Below the pieces are notes generated by a model. That model did no database searches and was not told the DNA's origin. It saw nothing but the letters and a program-made list of their open reading frames with translations. The position numbers were made by a program, and so were the translations under genes. Of a stretch of 64,000 nt of DNA, positions 1-11,757 are shown in pieces (within the stretch, counting starts at the first letter, position 1; every line of letters begins with the position of its first letter). Where the stretch lies: the NCBI RefSeq assembly GCF_048771995.1, contig NC_133064.1, positions 30,359,001 through 30,423,000 of the forward strand, in the 5' to 3' direction. The stretch comes from Taeniopygia guttata. Taxonomy: Eukaryota > Chordata > Aves > Passeriformes > Estrildidae.

Positions 1-96
1 GCTAGCTCCGTGGGGGGGGGAGCGCTGGCAACTTCCGTGTTTTCCGGCGAACCCTCGCAGGTGTCCGCCGGTGCTGCGTGGGTCTGGGAGCGTGGC

Positions 97-847
97 TAGT
101 CCTGCGGCGAATAAAAGGAGAGAGACTTTTTCCCCCGCGGGCAAATTCTCGGTTTATTGCGGCTTGGTTGGGAAGGCAAAAACCGAAAAGGCTGCAGCGT
201 GCTGTGTTAGAGTTTGTCCGTGCCGCCTTGTTGGTTCGGGGGCGGGGCAGCACGCTCCGAAGCTGGCCGCGAGCCAAGAGAGGCGGCGCGCAGAGCCGTG
301 GCGCTGTTGCCGGCTCGCGTGGGAGCCGTGACGAAAGCGGCAGCAGCGGCCGCGGCGGATCAGCTGCGGCAGCGACCGCAGAGCGGCCGCGATCGCCCGG
401 GGCATCGCGGTGGTTGAGGAGCAGATGCAAGCGGCGGCGGCTGCGGCAGTCAGGGGCCAGGCGGGAGAAAAAGCCACGGGCCGGGCAGCAGCAGCAGTAA
501 GGGGCCGGGCAGGAGAAAAAGCGCCGGGCGTCCCCAGACAGCGGGTTAAATACCGAACAGGGGAAACCCGGGGCGGCCAATGAGATAACGCCACAGGGGA
601 TCTGGGGACAGTGGGGTGCAGGGGTCCAACAGGAGATAGACAGGTGGAGGGTGGCCGGTCGTCTCCCGACCCCGCCGCGTGACTGACAGATGGTCTGAGG
701 GATGTAAACACGGTGACTTGGCACTTTCCCGGGAAGGCAAACAGCTGGGGAGATGGGAAAACCCAGGGGGTCGCTACAGATCGCGGGGGGATACATGGAA
801 TGAACTTATACATAATAGAACATATAATAACACAATTCTGCAGCACA
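97..847 (-). mobile_element. Old LTR-like block, family also found at 31599-32139
   Basis: This GC-rich block shares ordered similarity with 31599-32139: a GCGGCGAAT start, the CGGGCAAATTCT(C)GGTTTATTG stretch, a GGGAAA..CGG..GCCAATG stretch, and an A/T-rich end with TAATAA and ACACAA. On the minus strand the shared TTTATTG reads CAATAAA, a polyadenylation signal, so the LTR sense is minus. Edges are approximate and no target-site duplication was found. Long open frames cross it on both strands, but they follow the GC content and resemble no protein I recognise. The 96 bases before it show nothing I can name. Confidence 0.5.
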
Positions 848-3800
848 GGTCCAGGTTCCTGATTTCGTGTTGTGGGGCTCCCCTGGGACTGTCAGGGCAG
901 CTCAAGTATGAGGTGGGGGATGCTCCTGTCCGGGATTCATCCTTCGATGTTTGGAATTTTTGCAGTCACCTCCCCGCTCAGGGCCACAGGACCCTGAGCA
1001 CAAACTCTGGCCCTTTTCCCAGGGAAAGAAAACTCAACAGTCCAGGTTCCTGATGTCAGTTTGTAGGGCTCCCCTGGGACTGTCAGGGCAGCACAAGTAT
1101 GAGGCTGGGGCAGCCCCGGTCTGGGACATCTCTTTTGATGTTCCGATTTTTTCAGTCAGTCATTCGCTCCGGGCCACAGGGCCCTGAGCACAAACTCCGG
1201 CTCTTTTACCTGGGAAAGAAAGCTCACCAGTCCAGGTTCCTGATGTCAGTTTTTAGGGCTTCCCTGGGACTGTCAGGGACGCACAAATATGGGGTTGGGG
1301 ATGCTCCCGTCCGGGACTCATCCTTCGATGTTTGGATTTTTTGCAGTCAGCTGCCCACTCAGGGCCACCGGACCCTGAGCACAAACTCTGCCTCTTTTCC
1401 CTTGGAAAGTAAACTCAGCAGTCTTGGTTCCTGATGTCAGTTTGTAGGGCTCCCCTATGATTGTTAGGGCAGCACAAGTATGAGGTGGGGGCAGCCCCGA
1501 TCGGGGACACATCCTTCGATGTTCGGTTTTATACACTCCGTCATCTGCTCCCGGCCACAGGACCCGGAGCACACACTGCGGCTCTTTTACCTCGGAAAGA
1601 AAGCTCCCCAGTCCAGGTTCCTGTTGTCAGTTTGTAGGGCTCCCCTGGGCCTGTCAGGGCAGCACAAGTATGAGGTGGGGGCAGCCCCAGTCCGGAACAC
1701 ATCCTTCAATGTTCAGATTTTTTTAAATCAGTTGCTCGCACAGGGCCACAGGACCCTGAGCACAAACTGCGGCTCTTTTTCGCTGGGAAAGAAAACTCAC
1801 CAGTCCAGGTTCGTGATGTCAGTTTGTAGGGCTCCCCTATTACTGACAGGGCAGCACAAGTATGAGGTGGGGGCAGCCCCGGTCTCGGACACATCCTTTG
1901 ATGTTCACATTTTTTGCAGTCAGTCATGCGCTTTGGGCCACAGGGCCCTGAGCACAAACTACGGCTCTTTTCCCTGGGAAAGAAAACTCACCAGTCCGGG
2001 TTCCAGATGTCAGTTTGTATGGCTCCCCTGGAAGTGTCAAGGCAGAACAAGTATGATGTGGGGGCAGCCCTCGTCTCGGACACATCCTTCGATGTTCAGA
2101 TTTTTTTCAGTCAGCTCTCTGCTCAGGGCCACATGGCCAATGAGCACAAACTCCAGCTCTTTTCCCTGGGAAAGAAAACTAACCAGTCCAGGTTCCTGAT
2201 GTCATATTTTAGGGCTCTTCTGGGACTTCCAGGGTAGCACAAGTATGAGGTGGGGGCAGCCCCGGTCCCGGACACTTCCTTTGATGTTCGCATTTTTTGC
2301 AGTCAGTCATGTGCTTTGGGCCACAGGGCCCTGAGCACAAACTCCGGCTCTTTTACCTTGGAAAGAAAACTCACCAGTCTAGGTTTCTGACGTCATTTTT
2401 TATGTCTCCCCTATGACTGTCAGGGCAGGACATGTATGAGGCTGGGGCAGCCCCGGTCTGAGACACATCCTTCGATGTTAGGATTTTTTGCAGTCAGTCA
2501 TGCGCTGTGGGCCACAGGGCCCTCAGCAGAAACTCCGGTTCTTTTACCCAAAAAACAAAGTTCACAAGTCCAGGTTCCTGATGTCAGTTTGTCAGGTTCC
2601 CCTGGGACTGTCAAAGCAGCACAAGTATGAGGTGGGGGCAGCTCCGGTCCGGGACACATCCTTCCATGTTTGGATTTTTTGGAGTCAGCTGCCCGCCCTC
2701 CGCCACAGGACCCTGAGCACAAACTGCGGCTCTTTTCCCTGGGAAAGAAAACTCACCAGTGCAGGTTCCTGATGTCAGTTTGTAGGGCTCCCCTGGGACT
2801 GTCAGGGCAGCGCAAGTATTAGGTGGGGGAGCCTCGGTCCCGGACACATCTTTTGATTTTCGGATTTTTTGCAGATACGTGCCAGCTCAGGGCCACAGGA
2901 CTCTCAGAACAAATTCCGTCGCTTTTCCCGGGGAAAGAAAACTCACCAGTCCAGGTTCCTGATTTCAGATTTTAGGGCTCTTCTGGAACTCCCAGGGTAG
3001 CACAAGTATGAGGTGGGGGCAGCCCCGGTCCCGGACACATCCTTCGATGTTCGGTTTTTTTTCACTCAGCTTCCTGCTCAGGGCCACAGGACCCTGAGCA
3101 CAAACTCCGGCTCTTTTCCCTGGGAAAGAAAACTCACCCGTCCAGGTTCTAAATGTCAGTTTGTAGGGCTCCCCTGGGACTGTCACGGCATCACAAGTTT
3201 GAGGTGGGGGCAGCCCCGGTCCGGGACACATCCTTCTATGTTCGCATTTTTTGCAATCAGCTTCCCGCACACGGCCACAGGGCCCTGAGCGCAAACTCCG
3301 GCTCTTTTCCCTTGGAAAGAAAACTCACCAGTCCACGTTATTGATGTCAGTTTGTAGGGCTTCCATGGGACTTAGAGGGCAGCAAAAGTATGAGGCGGGT
3401 GCAGACCCAGTCAGGGACATGTCCTTCGATGTTCGCATTTTTTGCAGTCAGTCATCCGCTCTGGGACAGAGGGCCCTGAGCACAAACTCCGGGTCTTTTC
3501 CCTTGGCAAGAGCACTCACCAGTACAGGTTCCTGACGTCAGTTTGTAGGGCTCCCCTTGGACTGTAAGGGCAGCAAAAGTATGAGGTGGAGGCAGCCCCA
3601 GTCCGGGACACATTCTTCGATGTTCGGGTTTCTGGCACTCAGTCATCCGCTCAGGGCCACTGGGCCCTGAGAACAAACTCTGGCTCTTTTACCTGGGAAA
3701 GAAAGTTCACCAGTCCGGGTTCCTGATGTCAGTTTGTACGGCTCCCCTGGGACTTTCAGGGCAGCACAAGTATGCGCTGGGGGCAGCCCCGGTCCTGGAC

Positions 3801-4860
3801 ACATCCTTCGATGTTCGCATTTTTTGCAGTCAGTCATGCGCTTTGGGCCACAGGGCCCAGAGCAGAAACTCCGGCTCTTGTACCAGGAAAACAAAGTTCA
3901 CCAGTCCGGGTTCCTGATGTCAGTTTGTAGGGTTCCCCTGGGACTGTCAAGGCAGCACAAGTATGAGGTAGGGGCAGCTCCGGTCCAGGACACATCCTTC
4001 GATGATAGGATTTTTTGCAATGAGGTGCCCGCTCAAGGCCACAGGACCCTGAGTGCAAACTGCAGCTCTTTTCCCTGGGAAAGAAAACTCACCAGTCCAG
4101 GTTCCTGATGTCAGTTTGTAGGGCTCCCCTGGGACTCTCAGGGCCGCACAAGTATGAGGTTGGGGATGCTCCTGTCCGGGACTGATCCTTTGATGCTTTG
4201 ATTTTTTGCAGTCAGCTGCCCGCTCAGGGCCACAGGACTCTGAGGACAAACTCTGCCTCTTTTCCCTTGGAAAGTAAACTCACCAGTCGAGTTTCCTGAT
4301 GTCAGTTTGTAGGGCTGCCCTGGGACTGTCAGGGAAGCACAGGTATGACGGGGGGGCAGCCCCGGTCCGGACACATCCTTCGATGTTCGGAATTTTTGCA
4401 GATAGCTGCCCACTCAGGGCCAAAGGACTCTGAGAACAAACTCCGGTGCTTTTCCCTGGGAAAGAAAACTAACCATTCCAGGTTCCTGATTTCTGTTTGT
4501 AGGGCTCCCCTGGGACTGTCAGGGCAGCGCAAGTATAAGGTGGGGGCAACCCAGGTCCGGGACACATCCTTCGATGTTCTGATTTTTGCACTCAGACATT
4601 CGCTCATGGCCACTGGGCCCTAAGCACGAACTCCGGCTTTTTTCCCTGGGAAAGAAAACTCACCAGTCCAGGTTCCTGATGTCAGTTTGTAGGGCTCCCC
4701 TGGGATTGTCAGGGCAGCACAAGTATGAGGTGGGGGCAGCCCCGGGCAGGGACATATCATTCGATATTCGTTTTTTTTGCAGTCAGTCATCTGCTCAGGG
4801 CCACAGGGTCCTGAGCACAAACTCCGGCTTTTCTTTCCCAGGGGTTGCAATCGCTTAGGC
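841..4860. repeat. Tandem satellite, about 21 units of about 191 bp
   Basis: The phrase GCACAAGTATGAGGTGGGGG recurs near 894, 1086, 1276, 1467, 1658, 1850, 2041 and on to 4716, giving a mean spacing of 191 bp over 21 copies. Each unit also carries TTCCTGATGTCAGTTTGTAG, GACACATCCTTCGATGTT, a TTTTTTGCAGTCAG stretch and GAAAGAAAACTCACCAGT. Units differ by scattered substitutions and small indels. Few stop codons occur on either strand, so overlapping open frames run through it, but 191 is not a multiple of three and no frame persists. I treat it as satellite, not coding. It starts where the LTR-like block ends and stops just before the ERVL 5' LTR. Confidence 0.9.
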
Positions 4861-4888
4861 TTCTCAATGCAAACAATGACTGACCCGC

Positions 4889-5600
4889 TGTCCTAGGGTG
4901 GCGTTATGGTGTTTGTATCTCCAATCGTGTGTTCTGTTTACATTTGATACTATGTTCTGTGCTTTCAGAACTGACTCTGAAAGTGAAGGTTTGTTTTGCG
5001 TTGTTATAAGCCAGTTCACCTCCCCCCATGATCTGCTGTCTAGAAAAGGCTTGTGCTGTCTTACTGGCTTTTGCTTTGCTTGCTTGCTTGGCTTGCTTGC
5101 TTTGCCTGCTTGCTGTGCCTGCTTGCTTGCTTTGCTTGCTTCTGCTTTTACCTTTGCTTCCTAGTTAGTTTAGCTAAGCAGTCCAATTCTTTCCCTAGAC
5201 TGTTTCTTTTCCTTTCCTCTTCCTGAATACCATCCAACCTGCTCCGGACTGGGACCTCGGAAACACCAAGGAACACCAGGACCCTGCATTTTTTGTCTGC
5301 AGCAGCCATCCTCAGCGCTGCAGGGCAATCCCCAGCGTCGAGACCCGGGCGACCACTCCCAGGAAAGACTTCCTGGATTTGTTCATCTCTTCAGAGTGGT
5401 GAAAGAGTTTTTTGTCATCTTGTGTTTTAATTTTTTTGGTGCTGGGGAGTGCTTTGTTCGTTGATTAAGCAGGTTCTTTTCCACTTCTCTCTCAGAGGAA
5501 ATTTTTTCCTGAACCAGGTGAGTGGGGAGGGGCCGTGGGTGTTTGTTTTCTGGGGGCTCCTTTCAGAGGGTTTTCCTCAAATTTTCCCTAAACTAGGACA
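4889..5600 (+). repeat. ERVL 5' LTR
   Basis: It begins TGTCCTAGGGTGGCGTTATG and ends CTAAACTAGGACA, matching the start (TGTCCTAGGGTGACG) and end (AAAAAGGACA) of the copy at 14096-14687. It contains a low-complexity CTTGC/TTTGC run at about 5078-5160 that is shorter in the 3' copy, consistent with slippage. Confidence 0.85.
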
Positions 5601-5607
5601 AATACTT

Positions 5608-5625
5608 TGGTGCCCACCTCGTGGC
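5608..5625 (+). other. Putative primer binding site of the ERVL provirus
   Basis: TGGTGCCCACCTCGTGGC begins seven bases after the LTR end, where a primer binding site belongs. It matches no tRNA 3' end exactly that I can recall. By eye the nearest is the tRNA-Lys type, with about 12 of 18 positions. The primer is therefore uncertain. Confidence 0.45.
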
Positions 5626-5686
5626 TCGAGAGAGTGGAAAAAACCCTGCTGTAATCATATTTTTGTTCCAATTACTTTGTCTTCGT

Positions 5687-7669
5687 ATGGAGCAGTTACT
5701 GGTTATGTTGTTTGAATTCATGGTGTCTCTTTGGGTGAAGGCCTGCATGTGTATCTGGTCCCTAGGGTTTTTTGAGATCTTAATCCCCCTATGGTCCCTA
5801 GGTTTATTTTTTTATCCAGGAATAGCTCCAGTATTGTCCCTAATACGTAGGTTTTGCAGTAGAAGGGCACTGACCAGAATATCCATCAGGCTGTGCTTGG
5901 GTGTAATGGCTTCCAGGGGGTTTATAAAGGTGCTGAGGTCTGTTCCTGGAATGTATGGTTCATGGTTATGGTTGTTCAGCCAGTTTGTTAGAGGGGAAGT
6001 AGGGGATGAGGCTTTTCAGCCTTTGCTTTCCTTCTTCTCCTCTGAATTTGTTACCTCCCTATTAGAGAATGTTCAGTTTCCCCTGACTGGTAAAGAGACC
6101 ATCTTCCTGGTGTTTAATCTGGTAAGCTTTCTCTATACAGTCTGCAGTCTCTCTAGAATGAGAGCTGAGATTTCTAGAGGGGCTGATGAGACTTCTGACC
6201 CAGGAGTAGACCCAGGTGTGAGAAATTCTGAGTGGTGTGGGAAATGGGAGGATATGGGCCAAATCTTAAAGGAATTTTCTGACCCTATAGCCTGGGACTT
6301 TCCAGGTGAACAAATTCAGAATCCGGCTGAGGTGGCGAAGTACCTGAAAGAGAAGTGCCATGATAACTCTAAGGAGAAAAAGATCATTGCAGTGAGCTGG
6401 GCCCTGGCATATGCTTATCGCACCCTGCTAGATACTGTAAGGCAGCAGATAGAGGAAGGGGGGCAGGGAGACAAATCAGCAGTTATCCCAGTCACTCAGG
6501 CTGCAGCCAACACACCCGGCTCAAAGCCAGCAGATAAACTAGACAGTGAGCCTAGGCTAGCAGCTAAACCAGACTCAGCAGCCAAGCCTCAACCAATGAC
6601 TGTTGCTACTAGCACAAGAAGTGGGAAGCGCACAGAAAAGACCAATCGACCAGTGGATGACGATGATGATGATAATGCAGGAGAAGGACCCTCAATGCCT
6701 GCTGACATAAAATCAGAAGTCAAAGCAACTGGTACAAGATCAGAGGCCAATATTGAATCCTTTTCCCTAAAGGACCTTCGTGGCCTAAGGAAGGATTACA
6801 CCCAACGACCTGATGAGTCTGTAATTAGTTGGTTGGTCCATCTTTTGGATGCTGGAGGCGAGGCTACAATTCTGGATGGTACTGAGGCAAGACATTTGGG
6901 ATCCCTGTCACATGATCCTGTCATTGATCAAGGAATGATGAGGGGGGCTAACCCTCACAGCCTCTGGGCACGGGTTCTGGAAAGTGTAGCACAAAGATAC
7001 CTGTGTGCAGATGATCTTTATATGCAGCAGACCCAGTGGAAGACTATAGAACAAAGGATCCAATGCCTGAGAGAAATGGCAGTGGCAGAGATTATCTTCT
7101 CAGATGAAATAACAACTAGGAATCCAGACTTGGTACCATGTACATTTGTGATGTGGCGAAAATTTGTACGGCTTGGGCCACATGAATACGCTTCTGCCTT
7201 AGCAATAATGAAGCGGGATGAGAGGGATGAGACTGTGCTCGACATGGCAAGGAAACTCCGAGCATATGCAGATGCTGTACATGGCCCAACCCATGCCAGA
7301 ATTGCAGCAGTGGAAACGCGTCTGCAGAAATTAGAAGATAAGATAGAGGAGAATCATAAGAGACTCAGAGAGGAGATAAAGGAGGACCTTCTCCAAATCT
7401 CATCAGTACAGATCAGAGGTTCTGGTATCCAACGTAGACGTTCCTCAGATGGTGAGAGAAGGTACACCCCAAGAGCTGAGCTGTGGTTCTTCCTGCGCGA
7501 TTGCGGAGAAAACATGAGGAAATGGGACGGAAAATCTACTGCTGCTCTGGCACAACAGGTGCATGAATTGAAGGAAGGTAAGACTCAGAGAGGAAGTGCC
7601 ACCAAAAGGAGAGCAGCTTCAGTTGCCCATAGCCAAACTGCCAGGCATGATGATGATGATGACGTCTGA
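5687..7669 (+). CDS. gag: ERVL Gag, open reading frame
   Basis: A 660-codon open frame starts at the first ATG after the primer site; the frame is open further upstream but without an ATG. Gag is the structural polyprotein that assembles the particle. The first ~55 residues are strongly hydrophobic. A central part (about residues 350-540) matches the bird ERVL Gag type as I know it (LKDLRGLRKDY, GTEARHLGSLSHDP, LCADDLYMQQTQWKTIEQ). Near residues 560-600 a heptad-like segment (ETRLQKLEDKIEENHKRLRE) suggests a coiled coil. There is no CCHC zinc knuckle, as expected for ERVL/spumavirus-like Gag. Two acidic runs of Asp are coded by GAT repeats, one near residue 326 and one at the C terminus. The frame is undamaged although the downstream pol is not. 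Confidence 0.85.
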   Translation: MEQLLVMLFEFMVSLWVKACMCIWSLGFFEILIPLWSLGLFFYPGIAPVLSLIRRFCSRRALTRISIRLCLGVMASRGFIKVLRSVPGMYGSWLWLFSQFVRGEVGDEAFQPLLSFFSSEFVTSLLENVQFPLTGKETIFLVFNLVSFLYTVCSLSRMRAEISRGADETSDPGVDPGVRNSEWCGKWEDMGQILKEFSDPIAWDFPGEQIQNPAEVAKYLKEKCHDNSKEKKIIAVSWALAYAYRTLLDTVRQQIEEGGQGDKSAVIPVTQAAANTPGSKPADKLDSEPRLAAKPDSAAKPQPMTVATSTRSGKRTEKTNRPVDDDDDDNAGEGPSMPADIKSEVKATGTRSEANIESFSLKDLRGLRKDYTQRPDESVISWLVHLLDAGGEATILDGTEARHLGSLSHDPVIDQGMMRGANPHSLWARVLESVAQRYLCADDLYMQQTQWKTIEQRIQCLREMAVAEIIFSDEITTRNPDLVPCTFVMWRKFVRLGPHEYASALAIMKRDERDETVLDMARKLRAYADAVHGPTHARIAAVETRLQKLEDKIEENHKRLREEIKEDLLQISSVQIRGSGIQRRRSSDGERRYTPRAELWFFLRDCGENMRKWDGKSTAALAQQVHELKEGKTQRGSATKRRAASVAHSQTARHDDDDDV

Positions 7670-7769
7670 TCTCCTTGAAGGAACCCCTAAGACATACGCC
7701 CAAGGCAAGAAGGATAACTAAGCTTAGAGGGGCCCAGCCTCTAGCCAGGTAGAGGCGAGGGAAAACCGT

Positions 7770-10179
7770 GTTTTCTGGACTCTGTGGATTCGCTGGCCTG
7801 GCACATTGGAACCACAAAGATATAAGGCTTTGGTCGATACTGGTGCACAATGCACGTTAATTCCATCGAGACACGTAGGGGCGGAATCTGTCTCTATTGC
7901 CGGTGTGACAGGTGGATCACAGGACTTTACCGTGGTGGAAGCTGATGTAAGTCTGACAGGAAACGAGTGGAAGAAACACCCTATTGTGACTGGCCCAGAG
8001 GCCCCATGTATTTTGGGCATAGATTACCTTCGAAGGGGGTATTTTAAAGACCCAAAGGGACTCAGGTGGGCATTTGGGATAGCAGCTGTAGAGACAGAGG
8101 GCATCCAGCAACTGAACACCTTGCCTGGACTGTCTGAGAATCCAACTACAGTAGGACTTTTGAAGGGAGAAGAACAAAAGGTACCGATTGCCACTTCAAC
8201 AGTGCATCGTCGACACTACAGAACAACTCGAGATGCTGTAGTTTCCATCCATAAGATGATCCGAGAGCTGGAGAGCCAAGGGGTGGTCAGCAAAACCCAC
8301 TCACCCTTCAACAGCCCCATTTGGCCTGTGCGTAAATCTGAAGGAGAATGGAGATTGACAGTGGACTACCGTGCATTGAACGAAGTGACTCCACCACTGA
8401 ACGCTGCTGTGCCAGACATGCTGGAACTCCAGTACGAGCTGGAGTCCAAGGCAGCGAAGTGGTACGCCACTATTGATATTGCCAATGCATTTTTCTCCAT
8501 TCCTCTGGCAGCAGAACGCAGGCCTCAGTTTGCCTTTACATGGAGGGGAGTGCAGTATACCTGGAACCGACTGCCCCAGGGGTGGAAGCACAGTCCTACC
8601 ATCTGCCATGGACTGATCCAGACTGCACTAGAAAAGGGTGAGGCTCCAGAACATCTACAATATATTGATGATATCATTATGTGGGGGAACACAGCAGCAG
8701 AAGTGTTCGAGAAAGGATAGAAAATCATCCGAATCCTCCTGGAAGCTGGTTTTGCCATCAAGAAGAGAGAGATCCAGTTCTTGGGAGTGAAGTGGCTAGA
8801 TGGACGGCGTCAGATTCCTACAGATGTCATCAACAAGATCACAGCCATGTCCCCACCAACCAACAAGACGGAGACACAAGCTTTCTTAGGCGCCATCGGT
8901 TTCTGGAGAATGCACATTCCTGAGTAAAGTCAGATCGTGAGTCCTCTCTACTTGGTCACCCGCAAGAAGAATGATTTCTGCTGGGGGCCTGAGCAGCAGC
9001 AAGCTTTCGCCCAGATAAAGCAGGAAATTGCTCATGCAGTAGCCCTTGGCCCAGTCAGGACAGGACCAGATGTGAAGAACGTGCTCCACTCTGCAGCCGG
9101 GAACCATGGTCTGTCCTGGAGCCTTTGGCAGAAGGTGCTTGATGAAACTCGAGGTCGACCACTGGGATTTTGGAGTCGGACCTACAGAGGGTCTGAAGCG
9201 AACTACACCCCAACAGAGAAGGAAATCTTGGCCGCCTACTAGGGAGTCCAGGCTGCCTTAGAGGTGATCGGCACAGAAGCACAACTCCTCCTGGCACCCT
9301 GACAACCGGTGCTGGGGTGGATGTTCAGAGGAAAGGTTCCCTCCACCCACCATGCCACCAGTGCTACATGGAGCAAGTGGATTGCTCTCATCACGCAGCG
9401 TGCCCATATTGGTAAGCTGAATCGCCCTGGATTTTGGAAACAAGTACAAATTGGCCCGAAGGTGAATGTTTTGGTGTCACAGATGAAGAAGAAGAACCAG
9501 TGACAAAGGCTGAAGAAGCTCCACCATATAACCAACTGTCAGCAGAGGAAACACGCTACGCTCTCTTCACTGACGGTTCCTGTCACATCGTAGGGATGAA
9601 TCGGAAGTGGAAAGCAGCTGTATGGAGTCCCACACGACAGGTTACAGAGGCCACTGAAGGAGAAGGTGGATCAAGCCAGTTTGCTGAACTCAAAGCTGTT
9701 TAACTGGCCCTAGACATTGCAGAAAGGGAGAAGTGGCCAAAGCTCTATCTGTACACTGATTCATAGATGGTAGCCAGTGCTCTATGGGGGTTGCTAGAGA
9801 GGTGGAAAGAAGCTAACTGGCAGCGTAGAGGAAAACCAATTTGGGCTGCTGAAGAGTGGAAAGATATCGCTACCTGGGTAGAGAAGCTACCTGTGAAGGT
9901 TCGTCATGAAGATGCCCATGTCCCCAGAAGTAGAACTAATGAAGAGCAGCAAAACAATCAGCAGGTAGATCACGCTGCGAAGATAGGGGTATCAAAGATA
10001 GACCTCGATTGGGAACACAAGGGAGAGTTGTTCCTAGCACGATGGGCCCATGATGCCTCAGGCCATCAGGGTAAAGATGCCACCTATAAGTGGGCACGAG
10101 ACCTAGGAGTAGATCTAACCATAGACAGTATTTCTCAGGTGATCTATGACTGTGAGATGTGTGCTACCATAAAACAGGC
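7770..10179 (+). pseudogene. pol: ERVL protease, reverse transcriptase, RNase H and start of integrase, with stops
   Basis: The protease motif VDTGAQCTLIPS lies near 7834. Reverse transcriptase follows, with LTVDYRALNEVTPP, LPQGWKHSP and YIDDIIMW near 8660. The same frame is cut by TAG at 8718, TAA at 8925, TAG at 9240 and TGA at 9300. The signal then moves to another frame for RNase H (ALFTDGSC near 9560) with further stops near 9701 and 9763 (after LYTDS). The integrase zinc-binding segment is present (HDASGHQGKDA, then CEMCATIK) just before the nested element. The family enzyme would copy and integrate the element, but this copy is dead. Confidence 0.88.
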
Positions 10180-11586
10180 TGTTATGGTTTGACGCTGGCA
10201 CAATGCCAGCGCCCCATGAAAATATAATTTATTAATTAAATGCTGTGAAATGTGATTAAGAACAGAGTAAAGCAGGCTAAATTTAATAACAAAAGAAAAA
10301 GTTTTATTACACTACTACTACTACTACTATAAAAGGAAAAGAAAGGAAAGAAAAAACACACAAAATTCGAAATGAAAACTTTCTAAAATATTTTTCCTCC
10401 TTCTACTTAACTCTACTAAACCTCAGCGAGACTTATTTGGATCTTTAATTAAGTTTTCACCCTTTAATATAATCAATACTGAGTCTATCGGGGAAGAGAG
10501 GAGTCTTCCTTGCAACTATAGACTCCCAGGAAACACAACTGCTACTTTTTGTGTTTCTAATGTCACACGTGGCACCGCCCAGACACACCGGGCCAGTGTG
10601 ACATTCTCTTCTCTATGTCACAGTGCTCTCACCACCGGGCATGGACAGAGACTGCTTATAGGGCCCCTTTAAGGATGCTTTGCTAAGGACTACCAGGAAC
10701 AACAGTCCAGTATCACAATTCGGGACTAGAGTCTCCCCCATTTTCCCCTGGGGCTGAGGGTCCAAAAGACAGAGATCGCCTTCTCTTCTTCCTGAAGATG
10801 GAGGGCATCTTTACACCCTCCACAGCTCTCTCTCTGTCTACTCTAAAACTGGTAGTTGCTGCAGAAGGTCTCTTGGCCTACTAATGCATCCTCCTAAAAT
10901 GCAGTCTCTTTTGAAAAGAAAGAGTGGTTTAGTTTATGGTAAACAAGCAGAGTCCAGCTAAAAAGCCACTCTATCATCTGCCCCCAACCTTCTTCTCTAA
11001 ACATCTGAGGTTTCAAGCTGTCTCTCTCTTCTTCGAATTCAGGAGGAGTAATATTTCATAAAGCCTTCATTTCTCAGGAAGGGTTAAAAGTCCCAACTCC
11101 CAAGGATGGCTCGCTGCCCAGGCTCCAGCTCCCACAGTCCGGCTGGGCACCTTGCGGCCCCCCCGCTCTTCTCCTTCCCTGCGGCGAACTGCTGATAAAA
11201 CTACCGAGTCTCTGTCTCTTTTTTTCTCTTGGGAGATAGAGAGACTCTGGGGGGAGCGGAGACATCCCAGATTTCTCCACCCTTCCATCTGCAGGGGGCC
11301 AGGTCTGATTGCATCCCCTCCACCCTTGGGCTTACTTCTACAGGCCGCATGGCTCCCCTCCCCCACCCAGCCCGGGCTGGGCAGGGGAGAGGTCCGTACT
11401 ATGTGGTGACCGGAACTAAAGAAGGACGAGTCTTCTTGGGAATTTAGCTTTTAACCCCTCTGTGTTCTCAGAGGCGTGTCTACCTTTAATTGGTCACTCT
11501 AAGTGTCAGTATTTAAACTTGACTCCTGACTGGTGAACCTCTTCTTTTTAAAAAAAAAAATTCTCTTCCCGTGTCAAACCATGACA
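10180..11586 (-). repeat. LTR-X, 3' LTR of the nested element
   Basis: On the plus strand it begins TGTTATGGTTTGACGCTGGC and ends AAACCATGACA. Near the plus-strand start is a perfect hairpin, GCTGGCA-CAA-TGCCAGC (10193-10209). About 20 sites carry T where the partner LTR carries C, almost all between 10183 and 10892. A TTTATTA stretch near 10300 reads TAATAAA on the minus strand, a possible polyadenylation signal. Two long ORFs at 11067-11447 occur in both LTR copies and are incidental. Confidence 0.88.
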
Positions 11587-11757
11587 CTCCACCCTTTGCC
11601 TCTGAGAACACAGATTATAAAAAATAATTACTAAAACTACATTTAACTAAACTTATGCTTTGCTTTTGTTTTTTTTTTTGATCTTATCTCACAGCCTTTA
11701 TCTTATCACTATCTTATCTTACCTAAAATTCGATTTTCCCGGTCAGGGAACCAAAAA
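11587..11757 (-). other. Interior of the LTR-X element, non-coding
   Basis: These 171 bp are A/T-rich and hold no reading frame of note. Read on the minus strand, the interior begins TTTT and then the primer site, and ends in the purine-rich GGCAAAGGGTGGAG just before the 3' LTR, which fits a polypurine tract. Confidence 0.8.
11736..11753 (-). other. tRNA-Glu primer binding site of the LTR-X element
   Basis: The minus strand reads TGGTTCCCTGACCGGGAA, the 18-base primer site complementary to the 3' end of tRNA-Glu. It lies four bases inside the 5' LTR edge. This fixes the direction of the element as minus. Confidence 0.85.

Noticed and set aside
154-846. 230-codon minus-strand frame at the left edge
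   Set aside because: It lies inside an LTR-like block that recurs at 31.6-32.1 kb without the frame; composition effect.
841-4860. Many overlapping open frames of 60-240 codons on both strands
   Set aside because: They follow the 191-bp satellite, shift frame from unit to unit and resemble no protein.
11067-11447. Paired open frames repeated at 12645-13025
   Set aside because: Identical because they lie in the two copies of one LTR; no protein similarity.
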